Both the position numbers and the translations under genes were made by a program. Shown piece after piece: positions 45,534-56,209 of a stretch of DNA of 64,000 nt. The notes under the pieces were generated by a model. It worked only from the letters and a program-made list of their open reading frames with translations. It was not told the origin of the DNA and searched no databases. Location of the stretch: the NCBI GenBank assembly GCA_014905825.1, contig JACGCN010000009.1, positions 1 to 64,000 of the forward strand. Direction: 5' to 3'. How positions within the stretch are numbered: position 1 is the stretch's first letter; every line of letters starts with the position of its first letter. This DNA comes from Lyophyllum atratum (lineage: Eukaryota > Basidiomycota > Agaricomycetes > Agaricales > Lyophyllaceae).

Positions 45534-48500
45534 ATGGTCCTCGTAAGTCACCCACCATCAGCATCTGGATCATTATGTACTCACTGCCGCACCCACAGGG
45601 TTTCTTCCGTTATATATATCGTTACTTCAGTTCAACGGAGTCCGAGAAGGAAGCAGTGACGGGACAACTGCACGCACGCGAGACACAGGGCCCTCCCATT
45701 CACCTGAATGGGCTATTAAACGACTGTGTTCCGGTATATAATCAGACTGGTAAGCAGTTCACTCTCGGTTAGAATTCACTCGCTGATCAATTTGCATGGT
45801 AGGTGAAGTGATAGGCTATGTACACCGCGAACAGAATGTAACGTTGAAAATAGATCCTAAGCCAGTCCTAGGTAAGAGCGAGCCGTTGACAAACCCGCCT
45901 AAATAATTTTTGACTCTTGATAGACAACATCTCGCATGCAAGCATGCAAGCACCGAAGGCTATGGCGGTAATGAGCGAGGTTTTATATAGGCGTACAACG
46001 CATGGTCAATTTGTACCCATTGAACAGCCCGGAGAACAGGTTCCTAAGGGTTCAACCAGTGTACCAGAGCAATCGGCAAATGCAATGGATTGGGACGGCT
46101 GGCCCGATGGAGAGTTCGAGAAGGATTTTACGTTTCGAGACTTCGAGGAAAGTGACCATTTGAAAGTTCATTGGGCCGTGAGGGTTGGCGGTGGAGATCG
46201 AAGAGGCGACATCTTCGCTTCGGATTGGAAGGGTGGGAAGCGCTCTACCCGACAATGTTTGGGTGTCCTCGAGTGCGATAACCCCCGTTGTCAAGTCATA
46301 ACTCGCCCGAAGACCACACCCAAGGCCATCGACACTCAACTTCAGGGCCCATGCACCAGCTGTGGTGCGAAACTCATCCACGAACTCTGTGGCGTCAAAT
46401 CCCAGTTATGGACTTGGTCCGGCGGTGTTCACTATTCAAACGGAGGCTTCCATGCTCATCAGCGTCCTACACACATTCTCCACCTCCTTCCTGACGAAGA
46501 ACGGCGGTTTCGTGATCTCGTGAAGACGCATCCCAAACTTGGACCGCTTGGACTTATCATCGGGGTTCCTGGAATCAAGGGGCCAGGGGAATCAGTTGCA
46601 GATATATCTGATGTATTTCTGAATGCGGATCGGGTCAGCAAGGAGCGTTCGAAGCTCAAACGAGGGACAGAACTTGGTGGCGATGGATTCATTGCTGCGT
46701 TTTCAATCTTCTGCACCGAGCGCCCTAACTTCGTCATCAACCATATCTTTGGACCAGTCACCGTCATCTCTGTTCAAACACTGTTCATGCGTTCCCAGAT
46801 AGTGAAAGAAGAACTCCTCGATGGTCCGATTAACGGGACAGTAAACGATGCCGCCCATGGATGGTGGAAAGAACGTAATTCACTGCTAATGATCACGTCT
46901 ACCTACTGCCCGACACTCTTCTGCTGGGTCCCTGCACTGATCTCTTATACCAATGGAGCCAGTGCCGAACACTATCAACATCATTTTGACGGTGTCATGC
47001 AAAGCACAGCTCGGGAAGCTGAACGGCAGAAGATACCGATCACGGATCACATGTTTGCTGGCGTACGTTCCATAGTAACTGAGTGGGTCTTGACTTATTT
47101 ATTCTAAAACTTAATGTAGGTCATGGACTTCAGTGAAGCGGAGCGTAAAGGCTTTACCTTAGCATTCATCGCTTTTTGGATAGCACGGCCAGAAGACTCG
47201 CGTTCTCATGGAGAGCTCGAGGAGGCAGCAGGACGTCTGCTGAGAGGGTGTAGGGAGCATTTCCGAGCTGGTGTTACCCGTGTCAGTCGCATAAGCGGTG
47301 CGGTTCCTCCTCAAATGGTCGACGTATTTGTATCGCGCGCGTTAGGCTTACTGGATGCTTCTGACTCCGAGGAGTTTTTGTCCCTCGCATCACTCCTCAC
47401 TCGTGATTTCCCGAAACTCGAATCTTGGCTTGCGTGGTGGATGCGTCCGGCACATGCGGCTATGCTTTTCGAATCAGAGCGCCAGATGGATGTGGACATC
47501 TGGGAATCTCTGCCGAGTACCACGAACGCCGAAGAGGCCATGCATTGGAAACTTTACAGCGGGTGCGGTCGTGACCACGATTTCTTAGAAGGCATGCGGG
47601 CACTACATGCAGTAGCCATATATTATGAACGACTACACAGCGCAGCTTCCAGTAAGTACATCGTGTTATATTGCCTTCGCATTTGCTGATCATCACTTAG
47701 AGGGAGCTCTCATTCGCTATGGTCAACAGGAACCATGGAAGGTCGTGGCTAACAACCTTGGGCGGACAAAGCCGACTCGAGGGCAGAGGCCTGAGGTTAA
47801 GAAGAGAACAGCAAACGATGGGCGCCCTCCTGATACGGTAAAGGAGCTACTTAAGCCAAAGGGTCCGAAGAAGACGCCAAAACGCTCTGCAGTGATATCT
47901 GAAGCCCCTTCACTCGTCTTCGGCCCCATCAGCTATGCTTGGCATAACAACTCATGCTGGCTCGATACATCATTGCAACTTCTATACATCCTGACAGCTA
48001 AGGACTTCGATGAATTCGCCGGATTATTCAAAGGACTCCCTCCCGAGTCTGGACTACACACGCTATATACCATACTAGACCTCCAGCGGACCTTAGACGA
48101 GACTGACAAGTCATCATCTTCTGTACTGAAGAAACAACGCGAGAAACTACGGAAGATTTTGAGACGAAAGCGAATAATTTCTCGATTCACCAGGTGTTCT
48201 ATCGCCTGCGTGGTGGCCTCGAGGCTCAACAGAAATTCTTTTCGCTTCGAAAGAAGGCGTACCAAACTCGATTCCACCTCGTCCTTTCGGAACCAAGTCT
48301 TTCCCAACCATTCACGGTTTCCTATAACCACGCAGACTTCATAATCATGAGCAAAAAGGACAGATTCTGGACGACGAACCCGTTCAGAGCACATACCACC
48401 GAGTACCTTACGCAACCAGATACTACTACTGCCCCACCTTCCACTCCGCCTTCCTCCCCCTCATCAAACTCGCCCGAATCGGAGGACAGGAACGACTCGG

Positions 48501-50055
48501 GATCCGAGACGAAGGACCAAGAGGCTCCTCTGGCGCCACCCCCACGCTCTCAATCCTTCGTATCCTCGGCCCCGGACTCTCTGTTCTCTTTGAACTGTCG
48601 CTGTGGAATTCGTGGTGATGGTAACATACTCTATCGCCAAGAAGACGGTGTATCTATCCAATGCGATGAGTGTAAGGATTGGTCACATATTGCTTGTCAG
48701 CGGGGAGGAAGGGCGAGCGATCTGGGAAAGAACGCTCCGTTTGAGTGTGATTTCTGTGATATACAACACCTTCTACCTCAGAAAATACCTACTAGGACCT
48801 CAAAGCGAAAGTAAGCGGCATTTAGTTATCAATGCCATTTCACTATTAATCTGTTACGGCTCACGTAGGAAGATAGAAGCAGAGACTAGGCTACATAAAC
48901 CGTTGCAAGAACGTCTCAAGTAAGATACAAACGTTCATAATCGTGAAAACATGCTCACACCACATGTGTAGACCCGGCACAGGGGCTTTGGCCCGTCGAG
49001 GCGAGTTCTGGTACCCTGTTCGTGTCATCCAACGGCCAGTGGATTCGAAGAGCGGCTGGAAAGTACGATGGTGGAGGGAGTGCACGTTTGCGATGCCTGG
49101 TCTCGGTCCCGATTCCACTATTCCTCTGAGTGAAATCGTGGATTCGCTATGGATGGATCGCACAGGGCGAAGGAAAATTCGGGTACGCCCTAATCTTTAG
49201 ACATAACAATTAGTGCTAATCTTCATACAGCTCGGTAAATGGCGCCATGCCCACACGATACCAACATCCGAAGATATTCTGGCCGATCCTTCGACAGTCC
49301 CATTCACAACTGAGGTCGACGATGCACTGTCCTTACACAAAGACATTTTAAGGAAGCTCCTAGATGCACCTGCTACTGTGCCAAGTTCAAAAGTACCTGT
49401 GAAAGCTTACATCGACTCTGCAAAGAAGAATCCCTCCACCACCTTGATCCCATATGTTGGTAGCCTTTCCATCATCGAGAGAGCGCAAGTCGCCAACTGG
49501 TTTGAAAAGAACATCAGCCATGACAAAAAGCGCCGGCATGAATGGCTGGGGAGGCTCGCGATAGCCCATGCTCATACCTTACTCATTGCAAGTCGCCTGG
49601 AGCACGAGCCGAAGTTCGAGAACTGTGATGAGGATGCTCGGCTTGAAAAAGCGTGGGAGCTGCAGTTCACAGATGTTCCGTCCATTGACAAGTTGTTGAT
49701 TGATGTTGACGTTGACCGGGAGTCGTTGGAGAAGCTCGAGGCACAAATGTTCGAGCAATCGTCTGCGGCAGGAATAGCAGGTCACTTCCAATGGGGTTTG
49801 GATGCCGGTGATCACCAGGACGGCTGGGACCCATACGCAGGATTGCCAGAGGACTGGTGCCATGGAGACCGGATTGGTAGCGAGACCGAGCTTGAGGTAA
49901 GTGGTGATTGCTATCAGGGTCATGAGAATCTCGCGATTAACTCAGCCTGACAGCGTGGATTCAAATATGAGGAAATAACTCCTCCCATCGAGCCAGTCGT
50001 TCATCAACATGTCGAACGGCCGCGCCCAGTTCCCAGGAGAAAGAAACAGACGTAG
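45534..50055 (+). CDS. multidomain transposase: GCM zinc domain, Mutator-like core, ubiquitin-protease-like box, PHD finger
   Basis: Start MVLGFFRYIYRYF at 45534, joined through about eleven introns. (1) GCM-type DNA-binding domain: RQCLGVLECDNPRCQVITRP, GPCTSCGAKLIHELCG, GGVHYSNGGFHAHQRPTHIL, matching the Cys/His plan of GCM (CLGVVVC, CP.C, KGVHDHPRP). (2) Mutator-like transposase core: NGTVNDAAHGWWKERN (first Asp region), FCWVPALISYTNGASAEHYQ, and VMDFSEAERKGF (second Asp) after an intron at 47063. (3) FGPISYAWHNNSCWLDTSLQ, like the Cys box of ubiquitin-specific proteases. (4) PHD-type finger: CRCGIRGDGN, CDECKDWSHIAC, CDFC. (5) GEFWYPVRVIQRPVDSKSGW, reminiscent of Tudor/BAH-like readers, and an acidic-basic tail to the stop at 50053-50055. 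Between (3) and (4) the frame shifts; a 41-base intron (48123-48163) would repair it. Confidence 0.82.
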
Positions 50056-50385
50056 CCGTACCCTATTGTACCTCTAAATCATTTCAAGCACGTAGCCTAG
50101 TGTAGCAACCAAGTGTAGTAGTAGATTGTTGAAGATACCCCGGAATTGACACTTTTGAGATTCTGTAGCATTCTCATGCGGGACGTACAAGTTCAGTGCT
50201 TTAAGGGACTCAAATGGATCACATATCCGTGTTTTGATAGTTATTTGACCTTAGCTGTAGACCCCCCAGCCTGCGGAGACGAGTTTTTGCAAGTCGAAGT
50301 TTTGCCGAGCTCATGTGACACGGCAGGTTCCTCAGACGTCGCAAGCCATCATTCTTAATATTATCTCTGCGCACTACATAGGAGC

Positions 50386-50531
50386 ATGCACGCCAAAAAT
50401 CAAACCTGCACGGCAGAAATCAGACTTGCACGGCAGAAATCAGATCTGCACGCAGAAAGGTGACTTGCACGCAAATTAGAGTGTTTGCACGCTAATTATC
50501 GACTGCCGTGCCACGCTAAAAAAGGTGTTTC
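50386..50531 (+). repeat. right subterminal array of GCACG words
   Basis: Repeats of TGCACGGCAGAAATCAGA-like units at 50386-50460, then TGCACGCAAATT and TGCACGCTAATT. This is the counterpart of the left array, but the spacer sequence differs. Confidence 0.7.
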
Positions 50532-50571
50532 GCACGCTTGCACGGCAGTGCCACGGCAATTTCTATAGGCC
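50532..50571 (-). repeat. right terminal inverted repeat
   Basis: On the minus strand begins GGCCTATAGAAA, then GCCGTGGCA and GCAAGCGTGC at the same offsets as in the left end. Confidence 0.8.
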
Positions 50572-50582
50572 CGTGCGCTGAG
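50572..50582. repeat. 11-base target site duplication, right
   Basis: CGTGCGCTGAG, the second copy. It continues directly into DUF2235 sequence (AAACACGCAGACATGG). Confidence 0.85.
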
Positions 50583-51110
50583 AAACACGCAGACATGGAC
50601 AGGTCGGAGGATGAGCAGGAGCGCTGTCGCCGAAGTACGACCAGCTCGGTGTAGTGGATCCGTGAGCTTGTCATAGGTATCAGGGGGAGGACGATACGTG
50701 GGCAAATTCGCATCGGTGTGAAATCCATCTTGGTAGGGGCCGGCAGAATCTGGCGACGCGGATTATGATCCATCGGAGCGTCGAGATGCGAATGGATGCG
50801 GGGTTTAAGGACGGGAAGAGGTATTGGGTTTGAACTGGCAGCTGAACATGAGACGGATCTCGTAGTGATGAGTCGCGATCACTTGCGTCGAGCTCGAATT
50901 TGTGTTTTATCCATCTATTAGATGCTCGATATTGCCCGTTCGCCTGTGAATGTGAAAATTGGCAAAATCGGGACGCATCTTCATAGCCTATCCTTCGACG
51001 CGTCTCATAATAACCAAGTTTTGCACCTAAGGAGCGTCGAAAATCTGTAGACAAGGAAGGTCAACGCAGGCCGCATCTACGTAGGGATCCAGTTCACAAG
51101 AACGCCGATT
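50583..51110 (+). pseudogene. second part of the split, truncated DUF2235 copy with its 3' flank
   Basis: Matches gene B 44119-44766: EKHADMDRSEDEQER-like sequence, the HRSVEMRMDAGF block (50770-50810), then the 3' flank GTAGTGATGAGTCGCGATCA and the words CACCTAAGGAGCG and GGGATCCAGTTCACAAGAAC. Frameshifts and deletions are frequent, so it is dead. Together with 44775-44837 it is one partial copy that the transposon entered. Confidence 0.8.
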
Positions 51111-52008
51111 TTTGCTTTGGGCGCGAGCTACGTTACAGGGATAGGAAGCTCTCGAACCAGACCTTAGCGTAGAATGCGATCCTTGGACAAAAGCAGCGCT
51201 TCGGACGAGTTAGAGCCACTCTTTTCAGCATAAGAGATCCTAGAGTTATATTTGCGCACAGCCGAACGTCCTGGACCCTGTACTCCTAGCGGCACCCATC
51301 GCCGTGTTCGCCGCTGAAGAAGGAGTGAACCACGACTGACAGGTGTGCACACGCTGTCTCCGATTCTCATCCAAGTCTGTCTGACGCTCCACCTTCTCCA
51401 GTTGTCCTCCAGCCTGCCGATCGTGAAAGTCCTCGCTCATGAATTATTTTGGGCTCAGTAGGCGTGGAGGGCCGCCCTTGACGTCGAAAAGTGGAACGAG
51501 GGGCGATGAAGAACCATAGATGGCAAAGCGTCGTGGTAAGTACTCCAGAGCTCGAGGAGGCAGAGGATTCTCAGGATATCCAATTTTGCCTGTCCGTGTT
51601 TTTTTTATGGATTCAGCCATGTGCTCCCGCTCGGCCCGGCGGGTGCTGCCCGAATGTGCCTGAATTTGTTTCTATTTTTGTTTCCACCTCGAACTGCAAC
51701 CACGACCTATGTATATGAAGGGTCTCTCCGCTGAAGTTCCCAACACCTAGCGCGGTATCCTAGCCTGGCCATGACTCTCCTTCTACACTCACGCCCTCAA
51801 CCAAAGTATGTCCGATGACGACGGACGTGACCCGTCTCGAGATCTTTGCGCAATGATCAAAAGATTGCCAGTTTCGATCAAGAACCTAGCAACCGATATT
51901 ACCCTCCACACCAATCATTTGTTCGGCCAACCATCCCCTCTCACCGACGCTCTTTGCTGTCTTCCCGTTTCATCTCCTCCCTCCGCAGCCAAGAGTCCGC
52001 CTGGCGCA
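51111..52008. other. intergenic
   Basis: No recognisable gene. Frames at 51164-51440 (minus) and 51491-51718 (plus) have no motif. An open frame leads into the next gene from 51808 and would add 67 unremarkable residues if the upstream ATG were used. Confidence 0.4.
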
Positions 52009-53692
52009 ATGGGCCCTCCTCGGAAAGTTGTCATCGACGATACCGACAGTCGCATCCACTATTCGGGCCAAGGCTGGTTCCGCGACCAGGGCAGCCAGGA
52101 CGCCAATGGGAATTTCGGGCCCACGTACCTAAGGACGTCGCACGGGACGAACGGCAACGACAGCCTCTCATTCACCTTCAAAGGTCCGTACACCCATGTC
52201 TTTCTCACCTCGCGTCTTCGTCCTCCTAACCATAGCCACGATCCCTGTGTAGGGACGTCCATAGCTGTTGTGGGGACCACACACCTCGCGAGGATCAATG
52301 GAGAGTGGGACCCGGGCTGGGAGTGCTTCGTCGACAAGATCAGCATAGGCGGGCGCCCTGCCGATCCCTTCCCATTCGCCGAGAACAACTGGGGGCTGTG
52401 CTCCCAAGGCATCCTTGACGACGGCCCGCACGACCTCACCATCAACATCACCTCCACCGGCACCACCTTCTGGCTCGACTACCTCGTCTTCACCCCTTCC
52501 CCAGGTGCCTCATTCGATGAAGCCGTGCTGCAGGTGGATAATAGCGACCCGGGCGTTGTTCTCGATTCAAAGTGGCAAGCGTTGGGTGGGACGGCGAATA
52601 TGACGACGGTGAAGGGGTCTCAGGCGAAGTTCGACTTTGTCGGTGCGTCACTCACCCTCCCTACCTTGAATTCCCAAACGCATCCCCCTGAACATATCCC
52701 CCCCTCGTCCAGGCAAAAGCGTCACCTGGGTCGGCTTCGTCCCAACCGAACTCCCCCACCCCGCCGCATCCGCCACATTCTCCATCGACGGCGGCGCACC
52801 CACCACATTCAAGCTGCCCGGTCTCCCCCCGGCAGGCACAACGACCGCATACAACCAAGCCTTCTTCACTACCCCCGATCTCGTGCCCGGCCCGCACACG
52901 CTCCTCGTCACGTACAACGGCGCCGATGGAGGCCCAGCGACGCCGCTCACACTCGACTATCTGTTCGTCACTAACACCACCGCACCCGACACCCCGACGC
53001 ATACGGGCCCGTCCTCAGGAGGCTCCACCGCCGCGCCAGGCACAGGCTCGCACTCTCCCGACGCGGACGGCGGGTCCGGGATTGAACAAGGCAAAAAGCC
53101 GGGCACACCGGTTGGCGCGATCGTCGGCGGCGTCGTAGGGGGCCTCGCCCTCATCGCCCTGATCCTCCTTCTCGTGTTGTGGTGGCGGCGCAGGCGACAC
53201 CGCGCGCTGAGCGTCACGTCCGTGCCTGGCCCCAGCGTCCCGTACGAAGTAACGCCCTTCATGTCGACGTACCACTCCCCCAGCCCCGGCCCCGGGCCCG
53301 GTCCCCATCCCAATCCTCCCCATTCCTACTCCGCCTCCAACTCCACCTCGAACTTCAACTCCACCTCAAACTTCAACCCCACCCCGCCCCCCCTCGCCCC
53401 GCCCCCTATCCGCGCGCCAGGTTTCCCCACATCCTCCCCTGCCTCCTTACACTCCGAGCACCATGCATACTACACGAACCCAAGCCACACCCACCTCTCC
53501 TCCTCCCTCTCCCCCAGCAGCAACAACATCTCCCACCCCACGCACACGCACAACACCAACACGAGCATGGACGCGTCCGACGCGAGCGGGTACGCACTTG
53601 GGACGGTCGCGCAGACGCGGGCGATGCGGAAGGGGCAGGAGGCTGTGGGGGCGGGGAGGGGGGGTGGGGGGGGCGGTGGTGCATTTGGATAG
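52009..53692 (+). CDS. single-pass membrane protein with beta-rich ectodomain; tail probably frameshifted
   Basis: Starts MGPPRKVVIDDTDSRIHYSG at 52009. The ectodomain has the repeated family blocks GWFRDQGSQDANGNFGPTYL, SHGTNGNDSLSFTFKGTSIA, DPGWECFVDKISIGGRPADP and TTFWLDYLVFTPSPGASFDE. A second similar half follows (LQVDNSDPGVVLDSKWQALG, FDFVGKSVTWVGFVPTELPH, PGPHTLLVTYNG, LDYLFVTN). Then a Ser/Gly stalk, one membrane segment VGAIVGGVVGGLALIALILL with RRRRHR stop-transfer, and a Pro/Ser/Asn tail. The frame ends at 53692 after a run of Gly encoded by a poly-G tract (53656-53678). One frame over, it continues to 53780 with DSGIRMPQGRHEGE and EDVPPLYTAA, which looks like the genuine family C-terminus. 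Two introns (about 52183-52250, 52644-52713). No signal peptide is visible at this start, which is common in the family. Confidence 0.82.
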
Positions 53693-53763
53693 TGGGATTA
53701 GGATGCCGCAGGGGAGGCATGAGGGGGAGGGGGTGGTGGTGGAGGTGGAGGATGTGCCGCCGT

Positions 53764-53910
53764 TGTATACGGCTGCTTGATCTCTTGCGGCATTCCGTCC
53801 ACTGTTTAATGGACCCCTCCGAGGGATGTATCCCCGCTGTATACGGCGGCTCGATCTCTTGCGTCTCTCCGTCCACTGTTTGATGGACCCCTCCGTACGA
53901 GGTTCCAATT
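53764..53910 (+). repeat. 75-base tandem duplication in the 3' UTR
   Basis: GTATACGGC begins at 53764 and again at 53839. Each is followed by GATCTCTTGCG, TCCGTCCACTGTTT and ATGGACCCCTCCG. The duplicated unit starts inside the last codons of the probable true reading frame (LYTAA), so both copies could encode the same ending. Confidence 0.8.
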
Positions 53911-53936
53911 TGCAGCATCTCTTCCTCTCTCTGTCT

Positions 53937-55430
53937 AGCTTAATATATGTACGCTCGTTATATATGAGGAGTCGAGGGAGTGCGGGGTATCTTTATTGTA
54001 TGTAGTTCGTATGTAGTTATCCACGTGCTGACCGACGCCTTTCTTTGCTTCCTATGCTTCGCCGCTCAGCCGCCGCGTAGGCTTTGTATATAGTTTATCT
54101 CTGAATATTATTATTTAGGCGACTGCTCGCGGTGACGGCGACGTGCTTGGTAGTAAATCCTTTGCTGACTCTGGATGTTTTCTTTTTTCAGTAGCCCGAA
54201 TAAGTCGACGATATTTGAGTTCTGGGGAGGATGTATGAGACAGAATTGGAGCCACCCACATCGAAGTCAAACCTGAATCAGCATCGAGCTTTACTTGGAA
54301 TGACTTACTGGTCTCCCGTCCCATCGAAGCAGAGTACGAGGCTGCGACCAGGCCTGCGCGTCGGGATACATTTCGGACTCAATTTACAAAAGTCGTCAGA
54401 CCCACCATTGATCATCGTGGTTTCCGACCACTGTTGACTGTACCCCGACATACGGCGTTCGGCTTTGTAGTTCCTCTTGATCTTTAGCTTAATATACGTA
54501 CGCTCGTTATGATGAGAAGTCGAGGGACTGCTGGGTATCTTTATTGTATGTAGTTCTAAGTAAGTAAGTATGTAGTTATCCACACCCTGACCTCGCTCAG
54601 CCACCGCCTTTCTTTGCTTCCTATCCTTCGCCGCTCGGTGCTCGCTCGCCCGGTAGGCTTTGTACACAGTTTATCTCCGAATATTATTATTTAGGCGACT
54701 GCTCGCGAGCTTGTAACCGGCGACGGCGACGTGCTTGGTAGTAAATCCTTTGTTGATGGATGTCTTCTTTTTGGGGTAGCCCGAAAAAGTCGACGACATT
54801 TGAGTTCTGTGCAGGATGTATGAGATACCATGATCCCCCAGAATTCGAGCCACCCACATCGAACTTGTCAAACCTGATTCGTTCTTAGCATCGGTGTAAT
54901 AACAAAGCTTTACTTGGAATGACTTACTGGTCTCCCGTCCCATCGAAGCAGAGTACGAGCGCGCGTCGGGATCCATTTCGGACTCAATTTACAAGAGTCG
55001 TCAGACCCACCATTGATCATCGTGGCGTTGTCGCTCGGGACAGATCCGATGGAAGTTTATCTACGAATATTATTATTTAGGCGACTGCTCGCGGTGACCG
55101 CGACGTGCTTGGTAGTAACTCCTTTGCTGATCGATGTCTTCTTTTTTTGGGTAGCCCTAAAAAGTCGACGATATTTGAGTTCTGTGCAGGATGTATGTGA
55201 GATACCATGATCTGCCCGGATTCGAGCCATCCACATCGAACTTGTCAAATCTGAATCGTTCTGAGCATCGGTGTAATACCGAAGCGTTACTTGGAATGAC
55301 TTACTGGTCTCCCGTCCCATCGACGAGGTCGCGACCAGGCCTGCGCGTCGGGATCATTTCGGACTCAATTTACAAGAGTCGTCGGACCCACCATTAATCA
55401 TCGTGGCATTGTCGCTCGGGACAGATGCGT
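53937..55430 (-). repeat. tandem array of DUF2235 first exons
   Basis: Three copies on the minus strand of the gene B start region (leader, DGSC-type N-terminus, LVLCFDGTGDQ, first intron, microexon, NSNIVEFF-like exon up to YYQ). They lie at about 54420-54110, 55010-54690 and 55430-55070. Two of them are followed by an unrelated spacer of about 190 bases containing TATCTTTATTGTATGTAGTT (about 53937-54085 and 54485-54665), giving a period near 550-570. All copies stop after the third exon, so none can make the hydrolase. The microexon is 13 bases in one copy and 16 in the other two. Confidence 0.8.
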
Positions 55431-56145
55431 CGTGAACGTGCAAGTTCGTTCCTGTGTGTAAGTTTCGCATGTTTATATGCGATTGGGTGAGTGGGGAGGC
55501 GGTAAATAATGCCTGTGGAGTTATGTACCAATCAACACGTTACACCCTCCATGAGGGAAATTCACGCGCGCTACTCGGTTCCCCAGAAACGCGTTTTAGG
55601 GTGCGCCACGATCATTTGGTCTGTATACGAGCGTGACGAGAGAAAGGTATGATGATATTCCATGTCAGAAATCGTAAAATCTCCGTGTTGAGGAAGAGCA
55701 AGGGAATTGCGAGTGGAGTCGGTCGATTGAAAGCTGTGATGATAGCATCTTCCAGGAATCCGCAGCTGACGTGCGAGGGAGGAGGTATCATAGCGGTCCT
55801 AAATGGGTAGAACCAGGATGTTCTAGGATGAGTGAATGATCGGCTGAGTCGATGAAGGTGACGCGGAAAAGAGCAAGATACAATTGTGGCGGTGCTAGTT
55901 TCAGCATTTATCTTATCTTATCGCTATGTTTAGGCAGGTCTGCCAGTTCCGGGACGTTCAGCATGAGAAGTTGAAAATAAAGAGCTACAGACGCAAACGG
56001 CTACAAGTACGACCGATATACAATCACAAATTGATAATGAAGCATAGTCGACGATAAAAACAACCTAGTCAATCAACGAATCTCAACAAACCGCGCTTTC
56101 TTGTGAACTGAATCCCTACTTAGATGTGGCCTACGTGAACGTCGG
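55431..56145 (-). repeat. inverted duplicate of the gene A / gene B intergenic region
   Basis: The complement of 56105-55500 matches 41786-42430: last codons of gene A (GLLRFVD-like), its 3' flank, the words AACGTCCCGGAACTGGCAGA and GATAAGATAAGATAAATGCTG, and the gene B promoter. Beyond 56105 it switches at CACAAGAA to sequence resembling the gene B 3' flank (44720-44769). The array and this segment are therefore one inverted, rearranged copy of the DUF2235 tandem locus. Confidence 0.8.
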
Positions 56146-56209
56146 GACCGCCCGTGGGTAATACCACTATCGTTACTATCACTATTCAAGTCGAAAGCCT
56201 AATCAGGTC

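Larger units (their letters stand above)
44977..50571 (+). mobile_element. complete Mutator-type DNA transposon, 5.6 kb, one large gene
   Basis: The ends are imperfect inverted repeats: aligning 44977-45016 with the complement of 50532-50571 without gaps gives 29 of 40 matches by hand, including a 9-base block GCCGTGGCA and a 10-base block GCAAGCGTGC. An 11-base direct duplication flanks them, in the range known for Mutator elements (8-11). Both subterminal regions carry arrays of a GCACG word. Inside lies one intron-rich gene (45534-50055) encoding a GCM-type transposase. The element interrupts a partial DUF2235 copy, so it arrived after that duplication. Intact ends and reading frames suggest a recent insertion. 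Confidence 0.85.

Noticed and set aside
51808..52008. N-terminal extension of the membrane protein from the ATG at 51808.
   Set aside because: The extra residues are low-complexity and unlike a signal peptide, while the conserved family start MGPPRKVVIDDTDSRI begins at 52009.
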